Shown here in pieces: positions 54,677-63,870 of a DNA stretch of 64,000 nucleotides. Below the pieces are notes generated by a model. That model searched no databases and had not been told where the DNA came from. It saw nothing but the letters and a program-made list of their open reading frames with translations. Positions within the stretch are counted from its first letter, which is position 1. Every line of letters begins with the position of its first letter. The stretch covers positions 404,001 through 468,000 of the forward strand of contig NZ_CP041348.1 in NCBI RefSeq assembly GCF_009834365.1. The letters are read 5' to 3'. The translations under genes were made by a program, and so were the position numbers. Source of the stretch: Komagataeibacter xylinus (GTDB lineage: Bacteria; Pseudomonadota; Alphaproteobacteria; Acetobacterales; Acetobacteraceae).

Positions 54677-55759
54677 TCAGGCCTTGTCAGCCTTTTCCCC
54701 GCCGCCATCCTGCGTCGTTTTCCTGGCCATTCGACGCAGAAAAGCCACGTTCCGGAAGAACTCCCGGAAAGGCATCGCCGGACTGCCGATCACGTCGGCC
54801 CCGGCATCCACATCGGACATGACACCACACTGCGCCCCGATACGGGCCTTGGTACCGATCTTGATGTGTCCGATCAGCCCGGCCTGCGCCGCGACGGTCA
54901 CGAAATCACCCAGTTCGGTTGAACCGGAAATTCCTGCCTGGGACACGACGATACAGCAGCGTCCCAGCCGGGCATTATGGCCAATCTGCACCAGATTGTC
55001 GAGACGCGAGCCCGCGCCGATCACGGTATCACGGATCGACCCGCGATCCACCGTGGAATTGGCGCCGATCTCCACCCCGTCCTCCAGAATGACACGGCCA
55101 AGCTGCGGCACGTTCTCGAAGCCCTCGGGCGTTACGGCAAAGCCGAACCCGTCCTGCCCGATGCGCGCGCCGGGCAGCAGGGTTACCCGCTCGCCCAGCA
55201 GCGCGTGCGAGATGGCGACATGCGCGCCAATACGGCAGCGCGCGCCGATCTCGACACCCGCGCCAATACTGGCATGGGTGCCGATATCCACGCCCGCCCC
55301 CACACGCACCCGCTCACCGAGCACGGCAAACGCGCCGATGGCGGCGGTAGGATCAATCTCGCAGTTCGCGCCGATTACGGCGGTGGGGTGAATGCCAGGT
55401 GTGACCGGCGGCGCGGGATAGAACAGCGTGGCGATGCGCGCCCAGGCCTGATACGGCGCGCGCGACACCAGCACCGCCGCATGCGCGGGCACCTTGTCAG
55501 CAAAGGCGGGAGCCACGATCACGGCCCCTGCGCCGGTGCCTTCAAGCAGGGGCAGGTAACGGCGGTTATCAAGAAAGCTGACCTGCGCGCGCGTAGCGGA
55601 TTGCAGGGGCGCTATGCCGGTAAAGCGGGATGCCTCGCCACCATCTCTGGGCGCGCGCAGTTCAGCCCCGCCGCACCGGGCCAGATCTGCCAGATCAAAA
55701 GGCCCCTGCGTGACAAAGAAGCGTGGATCGCCCGGTATGTTGTCCGGCGTCACTGTCAT
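54677..55759 (-). CDS. lpxD: UDP-3-O-(3-hydroxyacyl)glucosamine N-acyltransferase
   Basis: 360 residues. The N-terminal uridine-binding domain is followed by a hexapeptide beta helix (IGTHASIGAGVEIGARCRIG). The catalytic histidine region is NLVQIGHNARLGRCCIVVSQ. It adds the N-linked acyl chain in lipid A synthesis. The start is ATG 55759 (MTVTPDNIPGDPRFFVTQGP); the longer frame upstream is antisense-like sequence over skp. It starts ten bases past the skp stop. Confidence 0.95.
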   Translation of the reverse strand: MTVTPDNIPGDPRFFVTQGPFDLADLARCGGAELRAPRDGGEASRFTGIAPLQSATRAQVSFLDNRRYLPLLEGTGAGAVIVAPAFADKVPAHAAVLVSRAPYQAWARIATLFYPAPPVTPGIHPTAVIGANCEIDPTAAIGAFAVLGERVRVGAGVDIGTHASIGAGVEIGARCRIGAHVAISHALLGERVTLLPGARIGQDGFGFAVTPEGFENVPQLGRVILEDGVEIGANSTVDRGSIRDTVIGAGSRLDNLVQIGHNARLGRCCIVVSQAGISGSTELGDFVTVAAQAGLIGHIKIGTKARIGAQCGVMSDVDAGADVIGSPAMPFREFFRNVAFLRRMARKTTQDGGGEKADKA

Positions 55760-55769
55760 GAAACGGCCC

Positions 55770-56624
55770 TTAATGCTTGGCGGGTGCTGCAGCCGCCGGG
55801 GCGGGCGCGGGCTTGTCGGCATCGGCGGTGGTGGGCATGGTGCCCGATTTGGCCAGCACTTCAGGGTCGGCATCCGCTGCGGGAATGAAGACGGTGGGCA
55901 GCGCTGCGTTGAGCTGGGTTGCCACCTGCTGCGTAATATCAAGCGGCTCCTGGCTCAGGGCCACCTGCTCACGGTGCAGCACGAGGTTCATGCTGCGGCT
56001 GGCGGCCACCTGCCGAATGATCTGGACCAGCTCACGCTCGATCTGGCCCAACGCCACCTGGGCTGCCTCCTGAATCACGCGGTTGCGGTTGCGGAAATCT
56101 TTCTGCGCCGCCATGACCCGCTCCTGCAGCTTGCGCTCCTGGGCCTGGATCTGGTCGGACGACATGGTCTTCGCCTGGCCCTGCAGCTTCTGCTGCTCAT
56201 CACGCCAGCCAGCCTGCTCCTTCTGCGCCTCACGCGCGAGGTCATCACGCCGGGCGCCAAGCACGCGCTCGGCCTGCTGGGCCGCACTCGACAGGCGCAT
56301 CACTTCCGGCACGCTGATCACACCAATAACAGGCGCGGGCGGCGGTGCACTCTTGGGCACGTCAGGCGCCTTGGGCACGGGCGGCAGCGGCAGGATCGGG
56401 GGATTCTGGGACTGCGCTTCCTCGGTATCGGCCGGGGCGGCGGCGAGCGGCATGGGGGGCGCCGCCTCATGCTGGGGGGCATGGGCCGCAGGCTGCGATG
56501 CCTTGGGCACGAACCACCCGGCATTGCCGCCGGATCCCTGCGCATGGGCGCTCGATACGGCCTGATATCCCCACCCGAGCAGAGCGGTTGCGGCAAGCAG
56601 ACGGATGCCGGATTTACGCAACAT
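55770..56624 (-). CDS. skp: Skp/OmpH-family periplasmic chaperone with Pro-rich N-terminal extension
   Basis: 284 residues, against about 160 in E. coli. The signal peptide ends at SSAHAQG (about residue 29). Then come about 75 residues rich in Pro, Ala and Gln, before the OmpH domain starts at VIGVISVPEVMRLSSAAQQA. The two long coiled-coil arms follow (ARRDDLAREAQKEQAGWRDE, AQERKLQERVMAAQKDFRNR). A Pro/Ala tail closes it. It holds unfolded outer membrane proteins for BamA, encoded seven bases upstream. Confidence 0.85.
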   Translation of the reverse strand: MLRKSGIRLLAATALLGWGYQAVSSAHAQGSGGNAGWFVPKASQPAAHAPQHEAAPPMPLAAAPADTEEAQSQNPPILPLPPVPKAPDVPKSAPPPAPVIGVISVPEVMRLSSAAQQAERVLGARRDDLAREAQKEQAGWRDEQQKLQGQAKTMSSDQIQAQERKLQERVMAAQKDFRNRNRVIQEAAQVALGQIERELVQIIRQVAASRSMNLVLHREQVALSQEPLDITQQVATQLNAALPTVFIPAADADPEVLAKSGTMPTTADADKPAPAPAAAAPAKH

Positions 56625-56631
56625 TATCACC

Positions 56632-59091
56632 TCAGAATTGTTGGCCGAAGCCGAAGCGGAGCAGCTGGGTCCTGTCATTGGTTCCCTTGTGCAGGGGAAC
56701 ACCCAGATCGATATTCACGAGACCGAACGGACTCTTCCACGCAATGCCCACACCTGTCGAGACAACAGGCGTCAGCGTATCATCGTAGACCGGGGTATAT
56801 TTCGGCCAGTCCTTCATGGAGGTGTAGCGACGGCGCACACGCAGGCCGTCGAGGCCGCCCATATCAACAAAGTAACGGCCCTTGATGCCCATGGCCGAGG
56901 CAAACGGAATGGGGAAGTCCACCTGCGCCGAGGCCGTATACATGAAGCGGCCGCCAAGGAAGTCCTGCTGCGAATGCATCGGGTTGCCGTCACGCGCAGG
57001 GATCGCGTAGCTTCGCGGCCCGACGCCACCATCCATGAAGCCGCGCAGCGAGTTACCACCAAGGTAGAAGTTATCGATGATGTCGCTGCGGCCGCCGCCC
57101 CAGTTCATGATGTCACCCGCGCCACCACGGAAGCTGACGGTCCACTCATGGTTGCCCATGATGCTGTCGAGCGGAATGTAGTACGCCGCATCGACCTTGC
57201 CGCGCAGGTAGCGCTCGTTGCCGCCGATACCCGCGAAGTCACCACCCACGCGTACCACGAAACCTTTATGCGGCTGCTGCCGCCGATCGCGTGTATCGTA
57301 TGTCAGTGTGGTGCTAAGCTGCGACAGCAGCGACCAGCCGGACTGATCCTGCACGTAATATGACGAATCCGACCACGTATCATCCACCTGCCGGTCGGTC
57401 AGCGTATAGTTCCACGACTGCGACAGGTGGTTGTTGTAGGAATAGCCCATCCGCAGCGTGATGCCATACCGGCCTTCAGAATAGCTCTGATAGGTCATGT
57501 AATGGTTCTGCATGCCGAAGATATCGATACCGGCCACAAGGTTGCGGTTGAGGAAATACGGGTCGGTCAGCGAGATGTCGGCCTGGTCTTCATAATACGC
57601 GGCGGTGCCGGTAAAGCCGGCATCAATGCCGGTGCCGAGCAGGTTATGCTGCTTGAGGCCAAGGTTGCCGAGCACGCCCGCATCGGTCGAATAACCGCCA
57701 CCGAGCGAGAACTCGCCGGTAGGCTTTTCCACCACATCGGCCGAGATGTTGACCTTGTCCGGCGCGGACCCCGGAGTCTGGTCGATCGACACGGTCTTGA
57801 AGAAGCCGAGGTCTTCAAGAATCATCTTGGAATATTTGCGGTCGAGCGGGGTGTACGGGTCGCCTTCAGCCATGGGCAGCTGGCGGCGGATCACCTTGTC
57901 CTCGGTAATGGTGTTGCCGTTGATGTCGATGCGCTCGACATACATCCGCGGCCCTTCGCTGATGTCGAACAACAGATTGACGGTGCGCTTTTCGGGGTTG
58001 CGGGCAATCTCGGGGTGCACCATGGCGAAGGGATACCCCTTGCCCTGCAGCAGTTCCTGCATGTTGGTGGCATTATGCTGGATCGCGCTGCCATCGTACC
58101 ACTGCCCATGAAAGAGCGAGATGTACTTCTTCATCGAATCCGCCGAGACATGCCGCAGCGAGGACTGCACGCTCATCTTGTTCAGGCGGTAGCGGGGGCC
58201 TTCTTCCATCGTGTAGGTGATGTAGAAGCTTTTGCGGTCGGGCGAGAGCTCGCCCGTGGCGTTCTTGACCTGAAAATCGACAAAGCCGTTCTTCAGGTAG
58301 AAACGATGCAGCAGTTCGGCATCATATTTGATGCGCTCGGGGTTGTACTGGTCGCTTGAGGCAAAGAAGCGGTACCATGCCGTCTCCTTCGAGGAAACGA
58401 TGCCCGCGAGCTGTGCGCTGCTGAACGACTTGTTGCCAACGAACGTGACCTTCTTGATCAGGGTCTTCTGCGCTTCGTTGATATGGAAGATCACATCCAC
58501 CCGGTTATGCGCAAGCCGGATGATCTGGGGGGTGACGGTGGCGGCGTAACGCGCCTTTTCGGCATAGACGCCCAGAATCTTCTGCCGGTCGGCCGAAATG
58601 CCCTGCGGCGAGTAGACCGCGCGCGGGCGCAGCGAGATGACCTTGGTCAGGTCCTCGTCCTTGGCGGCGTGATTGCCCTCGAACACGATGCGATTGACGA
58701 TCGGGTTCTCGACCACATGCACTTCAAGCACGTTACCCACGCGCTTGAGCGTTACATCATGGAACAGGCCGGTGGCGTAGAGCGTCTTGAGCGAACGGTC
58801 GAGCAGATCCTGATTGAACCGGTCACCGGGCTGCACGACCATATAGGACAGGATGGTGCTGGTCTCGATCCGGCTGTTGCCCTTGATGTCAACCGCCTCG
58901 ATCGGGTCCTCCAGCGGGGGGGGCTTGATCGCCTCCACCTGGGGGGCCTGAGCCTCATCCGCGCCGCCGGGCGCCGCCTCTCCACCGAATGGCGTGTTCT
59001 GTGCCGCTTCATCCTGTGCGTAGGCGCCAGCGGTCCAGAACAGCGGCACAACGCAGACAGACGCAAGCAGCGCTGAACGTTTACTCGACAA
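56632..59091 (-). CDS. bamA: Outer membrane protein assembly factor BamA, TTG start
   Basis: 819 residues. The signal peptide ends at GAYAQD (residue 26). Five POTRA domains follow (about 45-400; VDIKGNSRIETSTILSYMVV, VTFVGNKSFSSAQLAGIVSS). A 16-strand barrel has the conserved FLGGNSLRGF-type segment YLGGNSLRGFMDGGVGPR and ends in FGFGQQF with a terminal Phe. A stop codon lies five codons upstream of TTG 59091, with GAGGA eight bases before it, so the essential gene appears to start with TTG. It inserts proteins into the outer membrane. Confidence 0.96.
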   Translation of the reverse strand: MSSKRSALLASVCVVPLFWTAGAYAQDEAAQNTPFGGEAAPGGADEAQAPQVEAIKPPPLEDPIEAVDIKGNSRIETSTILSYMVVQPGDRFNQDLLDRSLKTLYATGLFHDVTLKRVGNVLEVHVVENPIVNRIVFEGNHAAKDEDLTKVISLRPRAVYSPQGISADRQKILGVYAEKARYAATVTPQIIRLAHNRVDVIFHINEAQKTLIKKVTFVGNKSFSSAQLAGIVSSKETAWYRFFASSDQYNPERIKYDAELLHRFYLKNGFVDFQVKNATGELSPDRKSFYITYTMEEGPRYRLNKMSVQSSLRHVSADSMKKYISLFHGQWYDGSAIQHNATNMQELLQGKGYPFAMVHPEIARNPEKRTVNLLFDISEGPRMYVERIDINGNTITEDKVIRRQLPMAEGDPYTPLDRKYSKMILEDLGFFKTVSIDQTPGSAPDKVNISADVVEKPTGEFSLGGGYSTDAGVLGNLGLKQHNLLGTGIDAGFTGTAAYYEDQADISLTDPYFLNRNLVAGIDIFGMQNHYMTYQSYSEGRYGITLRMGYSYNNHLSQSWNYTLTDRQVDDTWSDSSYYVQDQSGWSLLSQLSTTLTYDTRDRRQQPHKGFVVRVGGDFAGIGGNERYLRGKVDAAYYIPLDSIMGNHEWTVSFRGGAGDIMNWGGGRSDIIDNFYLGGNSLRGFMDGGVGPRSYAIPARDGNPMHSQQDFLGGRFMYTASAQVDFPIPFASAMGIKGRYFVDMGGLDGLRVRRRYTSMKDWPKYTPVYDDTLTPVVSTGVGIAWKSPFGLVNIDLGVPLHKGTNDRTQLLRFGFGQQF

Positions 59092-59241
59092 TATCGCTAT
59101 TCCTCACCACTCGGCATGCGGATCAGCCATGCATTAAGACCGGATGGAGGGCCGGCTCCCTTCCTGTCATGTATCAGCCTTGGTGGCGCACCTATCCGAT
59201 ATACACCACACTGTGCAAGCACTTGTATCACTCAGTGCACC

Positions 59242-60351
59242 TTACCCGTGTCCAGCGCGCGACGCGAGCCACTGAAACAGCCCAAAATGTGACAGATCGT
59301 TAAATGTCGAAAACAGGAATAGCCCGGCGATAAGGGCGAAGCCAACCTGGAAGCTGACCTCCTGCACCCGGCGCGAGACCGGTCGCCCCAGAATAGCCTC
59401 AAAAATATAAAATACCAGCCGCCCGCCATCAAGAATCGGCACCGGAAACAGGTTGATCAGCCCAAGATTGATCGACAGCAGCGCCATGAAGGAAACGAGG
59501 CTCGCCACACCGTACTGCGCCACCTGCCCCGACATCTGGGCAATGCGCAGCGGGCCACCAAGATCCTTGGCGGTGTGCTGGCCGGTGACCATCTGCCACA
59601 GCCCCTCAAGAGTCTGGACAGAAACGTTCCACGTCTCTTTCACCGCCGAGACGAAGGCGTGCGGCAGGGATTGTGGCCTGTCGATTGTAACGGCAAAGAC
59701 CACGCCAAGCTGGCCATGCGGCCTGCCGCCCTTTTCCTCCACACTGCCGATACGGACGGGCAGCGTGCTGTCGCCACCCGTGCGGTGAATGCCCAGCGTG
59801 GTGTCCAGGCCCGGCCGGGCGGCCACGAAGTCATGCAGGTCGGTCGCGTCACGCACGGCATGGTCGCCCACGCGCGTGATCACATCGCCCTTTTCAACGC
59901 CGGCCACAGCGGCAGCACTGCCTGGCGCCACCGTGTCAACCTGCGTCAGCAGGCGGGGCTGGCCCGTCGTGGCATACAGGCCGGTAAACAGCACGATGGC
60001 GAGCAGGAAATTGAAAACCGGCCCTGCCAGGATCACGATGGCCCGCGAGCCTACCGGCTTGTCATGAAAAGTGCGACCGGGCTGCCATGCGGCCTTCTGT
60101 TCCTCGGTCGCGTCTTCCGGCCCTTCGAATCCGTGCGGGCGCACGTAGCCGCCCAGTGGCACCGGGCACAGCCGCCATTCCGTGCCTACGCTGTCATGCC
60201 AGCGCAGCAGCGGGCGGCCGAATCCGATCGAAAACACCTCGACATGCACGCCACGCCAGCGGGCGGCAAGATAGTGACCAAGTTCGTGGATGAAGACCAG
60301 CACTCCCAACACAAAGGAGAACGCCAGAAGGGTCCGGATCAGATCATGCAT
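59242..60351 (-). CDS. rseP: Site-2 protease RseP (RIP metalloprotease)
   Basis: 369 residues. The zinc motif HELGHYLAARWRGV sits in the first membrane helix (VLGVLVFIHELGHY), and the second active-site motif LINLFPVPILDGG near the C-terminus. One PDZ domain (about 120-200; GSAAAVAGVEKGDVITRVGD) lies between, where E. coli has two. It cleaves anti-sigma factors or signal peptide remnants within the membrane. It sits between dxr and bamA as usual. Confidence 0.96.
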   Translation of the reverse strand: MHDLIRTLLAFSFVLGVLVFIHELGHYLAARWRGVHVEVFSIGFGRPLLRWHDSVGTEWRLCPVPLGGYVRPHGFEGPEDATEEQKAAWQPGRTFHDKPVGSRAIVILAGPVFNFLLAIVLFTGLYATTGQPRLLTQVDTVAPGSAAAVAGVEKGDVITRVGDHAVRDATDLHDFVAARPGLDTTLGIHRTGGDSTLPVRIGSVEEKGGRPHGQLGVVFAVTIDRPQSLPHAFVSAVKETWNVSVQTLEGLWQMVTGQHTAKDLGGPLRIAQMSGQVAQYGVASLVSFMALLSINLGLINLFPVPILDGGRLVFYIFEAILGRPVSRRVQEVSFQVGFALIAGLFLFSTFNDLSHFGLFQWLASRAGHG

Positions 60352-60399
60352 GAATGCTAAGCTATCCCCCGATGGCCGCCATGACCATCCACAATCACA

Positions 60400-61557
60400 T
60401 CAAGCCGCGCGGGCAGCAGTGCGCAGGCGGGCGACACGACGGGCCTCGCCATCCCAGTGCAGGACCTGTGCCAGCGTATCCGCGCGCTGCGGCCCGATGG
60501 ACTGCATCACGTCCTCGACGATGCGGGCAATATCGAGAAAGCCGATTTCGCGCTTGAGGAAAGCCTCGACCGCGATTTCATTCGCCCCTGACAGGATGGC
60601 CGGCATGGCCCCGCCCACGCGCAGGGATTCGCGCGCAAGGCGCAGCGCGGGGAAGCGGACTTCATCAGGTGCTTCAAAATCAAGCCGCGCCAGCGCCGCA
60701 AGGTCGAGCCGGGGCGAGTTGGTGGGCATGCGCCGGGGCCAGGCCAGCGTGTGGGCGATGGGAATGCGCATGTCAGCCGAGCCAAGCTGGGCCACGATGG
60801 AGCCATCGGTATACTGCACCATGCCATGCACCACGGATTGCGGATGCACGACCACGCCAAGCTTGTCCTCGGTCACGTTGAACAGGCGGGCGGCCTCGAT
60901 CAGTTCCAGCCCCTTGTTGAACATGGTGGCGGAATCGATGGTGATCTTGGCGCCCATGGTCCAGGTCGGGTGCTTGAGGGCGGCCTCAAGCGGGGCCTTT
61001 TCCATTTCCTCAAGCGTTGCGCGGCGGAACGGGCCGCCCGATGCGGTCAGGATGATCTGCTCGACCTCATCGGCCTGCTTGTCAGCCATGGACTGGAACA
61101 CGGCGTTATGCTCGGAATCGACCGGCAGCAGCGTTGCTCCCGCATCGGCCACAGCCTTGAGCATGACATCGCCCGCGCAGACCAGCGCCTCCTTGTTGGC
61201 AAGGGCCACGGCATTGCCGTTCTTCACCGCTGCCAGCGTGGGCTCCAGGCCGATGGCACCCGTAATGGCCGCCATGGTCCAGTCAACCGGCAGGCTTGCC
61301 GCCTCGATCACGGCCTTGCGGCCACCGGCGGTCTCGATATCCGTGCCTGCCAGCAGGGTTTCCAGTTCCGGCAGCAGGCTTTCATCGGCAATGACCGCGC
61401 GCCTTGCGCCCAGGGCGCGAGCCTGCTCGGCCAGCTTGGCTACATTGCGCCCGCCCACCAGCGCGCCGGTGCTGAACTGCCCGGGCGCCTGTAGCAGCAG
61501 GTCTACCGTAGAGCAGCCGATGCTGCCCGTACTGCCCAGAACGGAAACTGTCTTCAT
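60400..61557 (-). CDS. dxr: 1-deoxy-D-xylulose 5-phosphate reductoisomerase
   Basis: 385 residues. VSVLGSTGSIGCSTVDLLL binds NADPH, LLPVDSEHNAVFQ binds metal, and ILTASGGPFRRA contacts the substrate. It carries out the second step of the non-mevalonate isoprenoid pathway, feeding UppS encoded nearby. The start at 61557 matches the family; 61575 adds six residues. Confidence 0.97.
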   Translation of the reverse strand: MKTVSVLGSTGSIGCSTVDLLLQAPGQFSTGALVGGRNVAKLAEQARALGARRAVIADESLLPELETLLAGTDIETAGGRKAVIEAASLPVDWTMAAITGAIGLEPTLAAVKNGNAVALANKEALVCAGDVMLKAVADAGATLLPVDSEHNAVFQSMADKQADEVEQIILTASGGPFRRATLEEMEKAPLEAALKHPTWTMGAKITIDSATMFNKGLELIEAARLFNVTEDKLGVVVHPQSVVHGMVQYTDGSIVAQLGSADMRIPIAHTLAWPRRMPTNSPRLDLAALARLDFEAPDEVRFPALRLARESLRVGGAMPAILSGANEIAVEAFLKREIGFLDIARIVEDVMQSIGPQRADTLAQVLHWDGEARRVARLRTAARAA

Positions 61558-61601
61558 TGCAACCTTATTCCCCAAAACGTCCCATGGCCGGGATCATGGC
61601 T

Positions 61602-62447
61602 TCAGTGCTGGCCCACATACCAGAAAGCAGCCCGCCCTGCCGCCCCCAAAGACAGCAGGGCCGCCATGGGAGCCGCAACCAGCAGCCCGTCAAAACGGTC
61701 GAGCAGGCCGCCATGGCCGGGCAGGATGGTGCCCGAATCCTTTACGCCACGCGCCCGCTTGAGCGCGCTTTCCGCCAGGTCACCCACCTGGGCGGCCAGT
61801 GCTATCACGCCACCAAACACGGCCCCCCGCCACAGCACGCCCGGCTGGGCTGCAGGCATGAGGCTCGCGATCAGCATGCCGCCGAGCACCGCGCACGCAA
61901 GGCCCCCGATGGAGCCGGACCAGGTCTTGGCAGGTGAAATGCGCGGTGCGAGCTTGGGCCCGCCAAACAGGCGGCCTGCCATGTAGGCCCCGGTATCGCT
62001 CAGCGCCACGCAGGATACGACAAACAGGACCACCCCTGCCCCCGGATCGCTCATGCTGCGCAGCCACAGAAGCGACAGCCCGGCACAGCCAATGGCCACC
62101 TGCCCTGCCCCGAGTGCCGGACCAAGGACAAGCCCGGCCACCATGACCAGCAGCGCACCACTCCAATGGCCGGCCACAGCGGCAATGCCGATGCACGCGG
62201 CCCATGCCATGCACAACTGCCCGCGCCGCGTTTCAAGCCCGAAGCCGAACATCCGCGCCCATTCGACTGCCATGCCTGCCATGGCCAGCACGATCATCGC
62301 GCCATAAAGCAGGCCGCCATACCACACGCACAGCCCCGCGCACGGTATCAGCACCGCAGCCGACAGCACGCGCGCGCGCAGGTCTTTCCAGTTGCCGGAT
62401 TTCACAGGCGCGCCAGAAGCCGCCGCCCCTTCACGCCGGTCTTGCAC
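61602..62447 (-). CDS. cdsA: Phosphatidate cytidylyltransferase
   Basis: 281 residues with about seven membrane helices. The family signature is DTGAYMAGRLFGGPKLAPRI then SPAKTWSGSIGGLACAVLGG. It makes CDP-diacylglycerol for all phospholipids. No ATG is suitable: I propose GTG 62447 with AAAGG upstream, giving a 17-base overlap with uppS. The longer frame to 62546 is antisense-like. Confidence 0.9.
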   Translation of the reverse strand: MQDRREGAAASGAPVKSGNWKDLRARVLSAAVLIPCAGLCVWYGGLLYGAMIVLAMAGMAVEWARMFGFGLETRRGQLCMAWAACIGIAAVAGHWSGALLVMVAGLVLGPALGAGQVAIGCAGLSLLWLRSMSDPGAGVVLFVVSCVALSDTGAYMAGRLFGGPKLAPRISPAKTWSGSIGGLACAVLGGMLIASLMPAAQPGVLWRGAVFGGVIALAAQVGDLAESALKRARGVKDSGTILPGHGGLLDRFDGLLVAAPMAALLSLGAAGRAAFWYVGQH

Positions 62448-63192
62448 CGAATCGCCTTTCACGCCGCGAATAGATCTCGAGCACGGTATCGAAATGCGCT
62501 TCGTCAAAATCCGGCCAGGGCGTATCGAGAAAAACCAGTTCGGCATAGGCCGACTGCCACAGCAGGAAGTTCGACAGGCGGCTCTCGCCGCTGGTGCGCA
62601 CCACCAGGTCGGGGTCGGGCATGCCTGCGGTCAGCAGGGCGCTCGCAAAGACGGACTCATCAATCTCGTCAGCCGCGATATCGCCCCGCGCCACGGCCTG
62701 CGCCATGCGGGCCGCCGCCTGCACGATATCCGCCCGCCCGCCGTAAGACAGCGCAAGAACCAGCACCAGCCGGTCATTGCCCATGGTCACCTGCTCGGCA
62801 CGCCGTGCTTCTTCCTGAATGTCAGGGGGGAAGCGCGTCAGATCGCCGATGATGCGCAGCCGCACCCCTTCACGCGACAGTTCGGCCACCTTGTGCCGCA
62901 GGTAAAAGCGCAGCAGCCCGGTCAGGTCAGCGACCTCGCCGGGCGTGCGCCGCCAGTTTTCGGATGAAAAGGCATAAAGCGTAAGCCACTTCACGCCGCG
63001 CTTGACGGCGACCGTAACAGTGCGCTGCACCGCCTCCGCCCCGGCGCGATGGCCCGCAAGCAGCGGCAGCCCCCGCGTATTGGCCCAGCGCCCGTTGCCA
63101 TCCATGATGATGGCAACATGCTCGGGCAGGCACGCAGCGCCTGCAACCGGATGATCTGACCCGGACAAGACCTGATCGTCCTCCTTAGTCAT
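62431..63192 (-). CDS. uppS: Isoprenyl (undecaprenyl diphosphate) synthase
   Basis: 253 residues. HVAIIMDGNGRWANTRGLPL holds the catalytic aspartate, AFSSENWRRTPGEV the diphosphate-binding part, and SGESRLSNFLLWQSAYAELV the C-terminal signature. It makes the C55 carrier for peptidoglycan and O-antigen. It is 44 bases after frr. Confidence 0.96.
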   Translation of the reverse strand: MTKEDDQVLSGSDHPVAGAACLPEHVAIIMDGNGRWANTRGLPLLAGHRAGAEAVQRTVTVAVKRGVKWLTLYAFSSENWRRTPGEVADLTGLLRFYLRHKVAELSREGVRLRIIGDLTRFPPDIQEEARRAEQVTMGNDRLVLVLALSYGGRADIVQAAARMAQAVARGDIAADEIDESVFASALLTAGMPDPDLVVRTSGESRLSNFLLWQSAYAELVFLDTPWPDFDEAHFDTVLEIYSRRERRFGARPA

Positions 63193-63236
63193 GCGCGATA
63201 GGGGTGGGAAAAGCGGGACAGGGATGCACGGACGGG

Positions 63237-63803
63237 TCAGACCTGCTTGATCTCGCGTTCTTTCTCGACCAGCAGGTCGTCCACGCGCTTGACGTACTGG
63301 TCCGTCAGCTTCTGGATCGCGTCAGACCACGTCTTCACGTCGTCCTCGCTGATGTCGCCTGCCTTCTCCAGCTTCTTGGTCTGGTCCATGCCATCGCGGC
63401 GCACGCCGCGCACGGCAATCTTGCCGTTCTCGGCATATTTGCCAGCGGCGCGGGCCAGTTCGTTACGGCGCTCTTCCGTCAGCTGCGGAATGGGCACGCG
63501 CACGGTCTGGCCATCGGCTGCCGGGTTCAGGCCCAGCCCTGCATCGCGGATCGCGCGCTCGACAGCACCCACCAGCGTGCGGTCCCATACCTGCACCGTC
63601 AGCATGCGCGCCTCGGGCACGGCAATGGAGCCGACCTGGGTCAGCGGCACTTCGCCGCCATAGGCTTCAACGCGCACCGGCTCCAGCAGGGCCGGGCTGG
63701 CACGGCCCGAACGCAGGCCCGCGAAATCACGGCGCAGGCTTTCGATGGCGCCGTCCATGCGGCGGGTCAGATCCGCCAGCAAACTTTTCTGATCGACAGA
63801 CAC
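63237..63803 (-). CDS. frr: Ribosome recycling factor
   Basis: 188 residues. [20 protein letters not shown] and [16 protein letters not shown] are typical. With EF-G it splits post-termination ribosomes. The start is GTG 63803, with AGGAGG seven bases upstream; the ATG at 63827 lies before that ribosome binding site and is rejected. Confidence 0.96.
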   Translation of the reverse strand: MSVDQKSLLADLTRRMDGAIESLRRDFAGLRSGRASPALLEPVRVEAYGGEVPLTQVGSIAVPEARMLTVQVWDRTLVGAVERAIRDAGLGLNPAADGQTVRVPIPQLTEERRNELARAAGKYAENGKIAVRGVRRDGMDQTKKLEKAGDISEDDVKTWSDAIQKLTDQYVKRVDDLLVEKEREIKQV

Positions 63804-63870
63804 TGTGGCCCTCCTTCTAATAATCAATCCATCGCCCGGCGCGGTTGCGCCACGGGTGCTCTGGCGTGCG

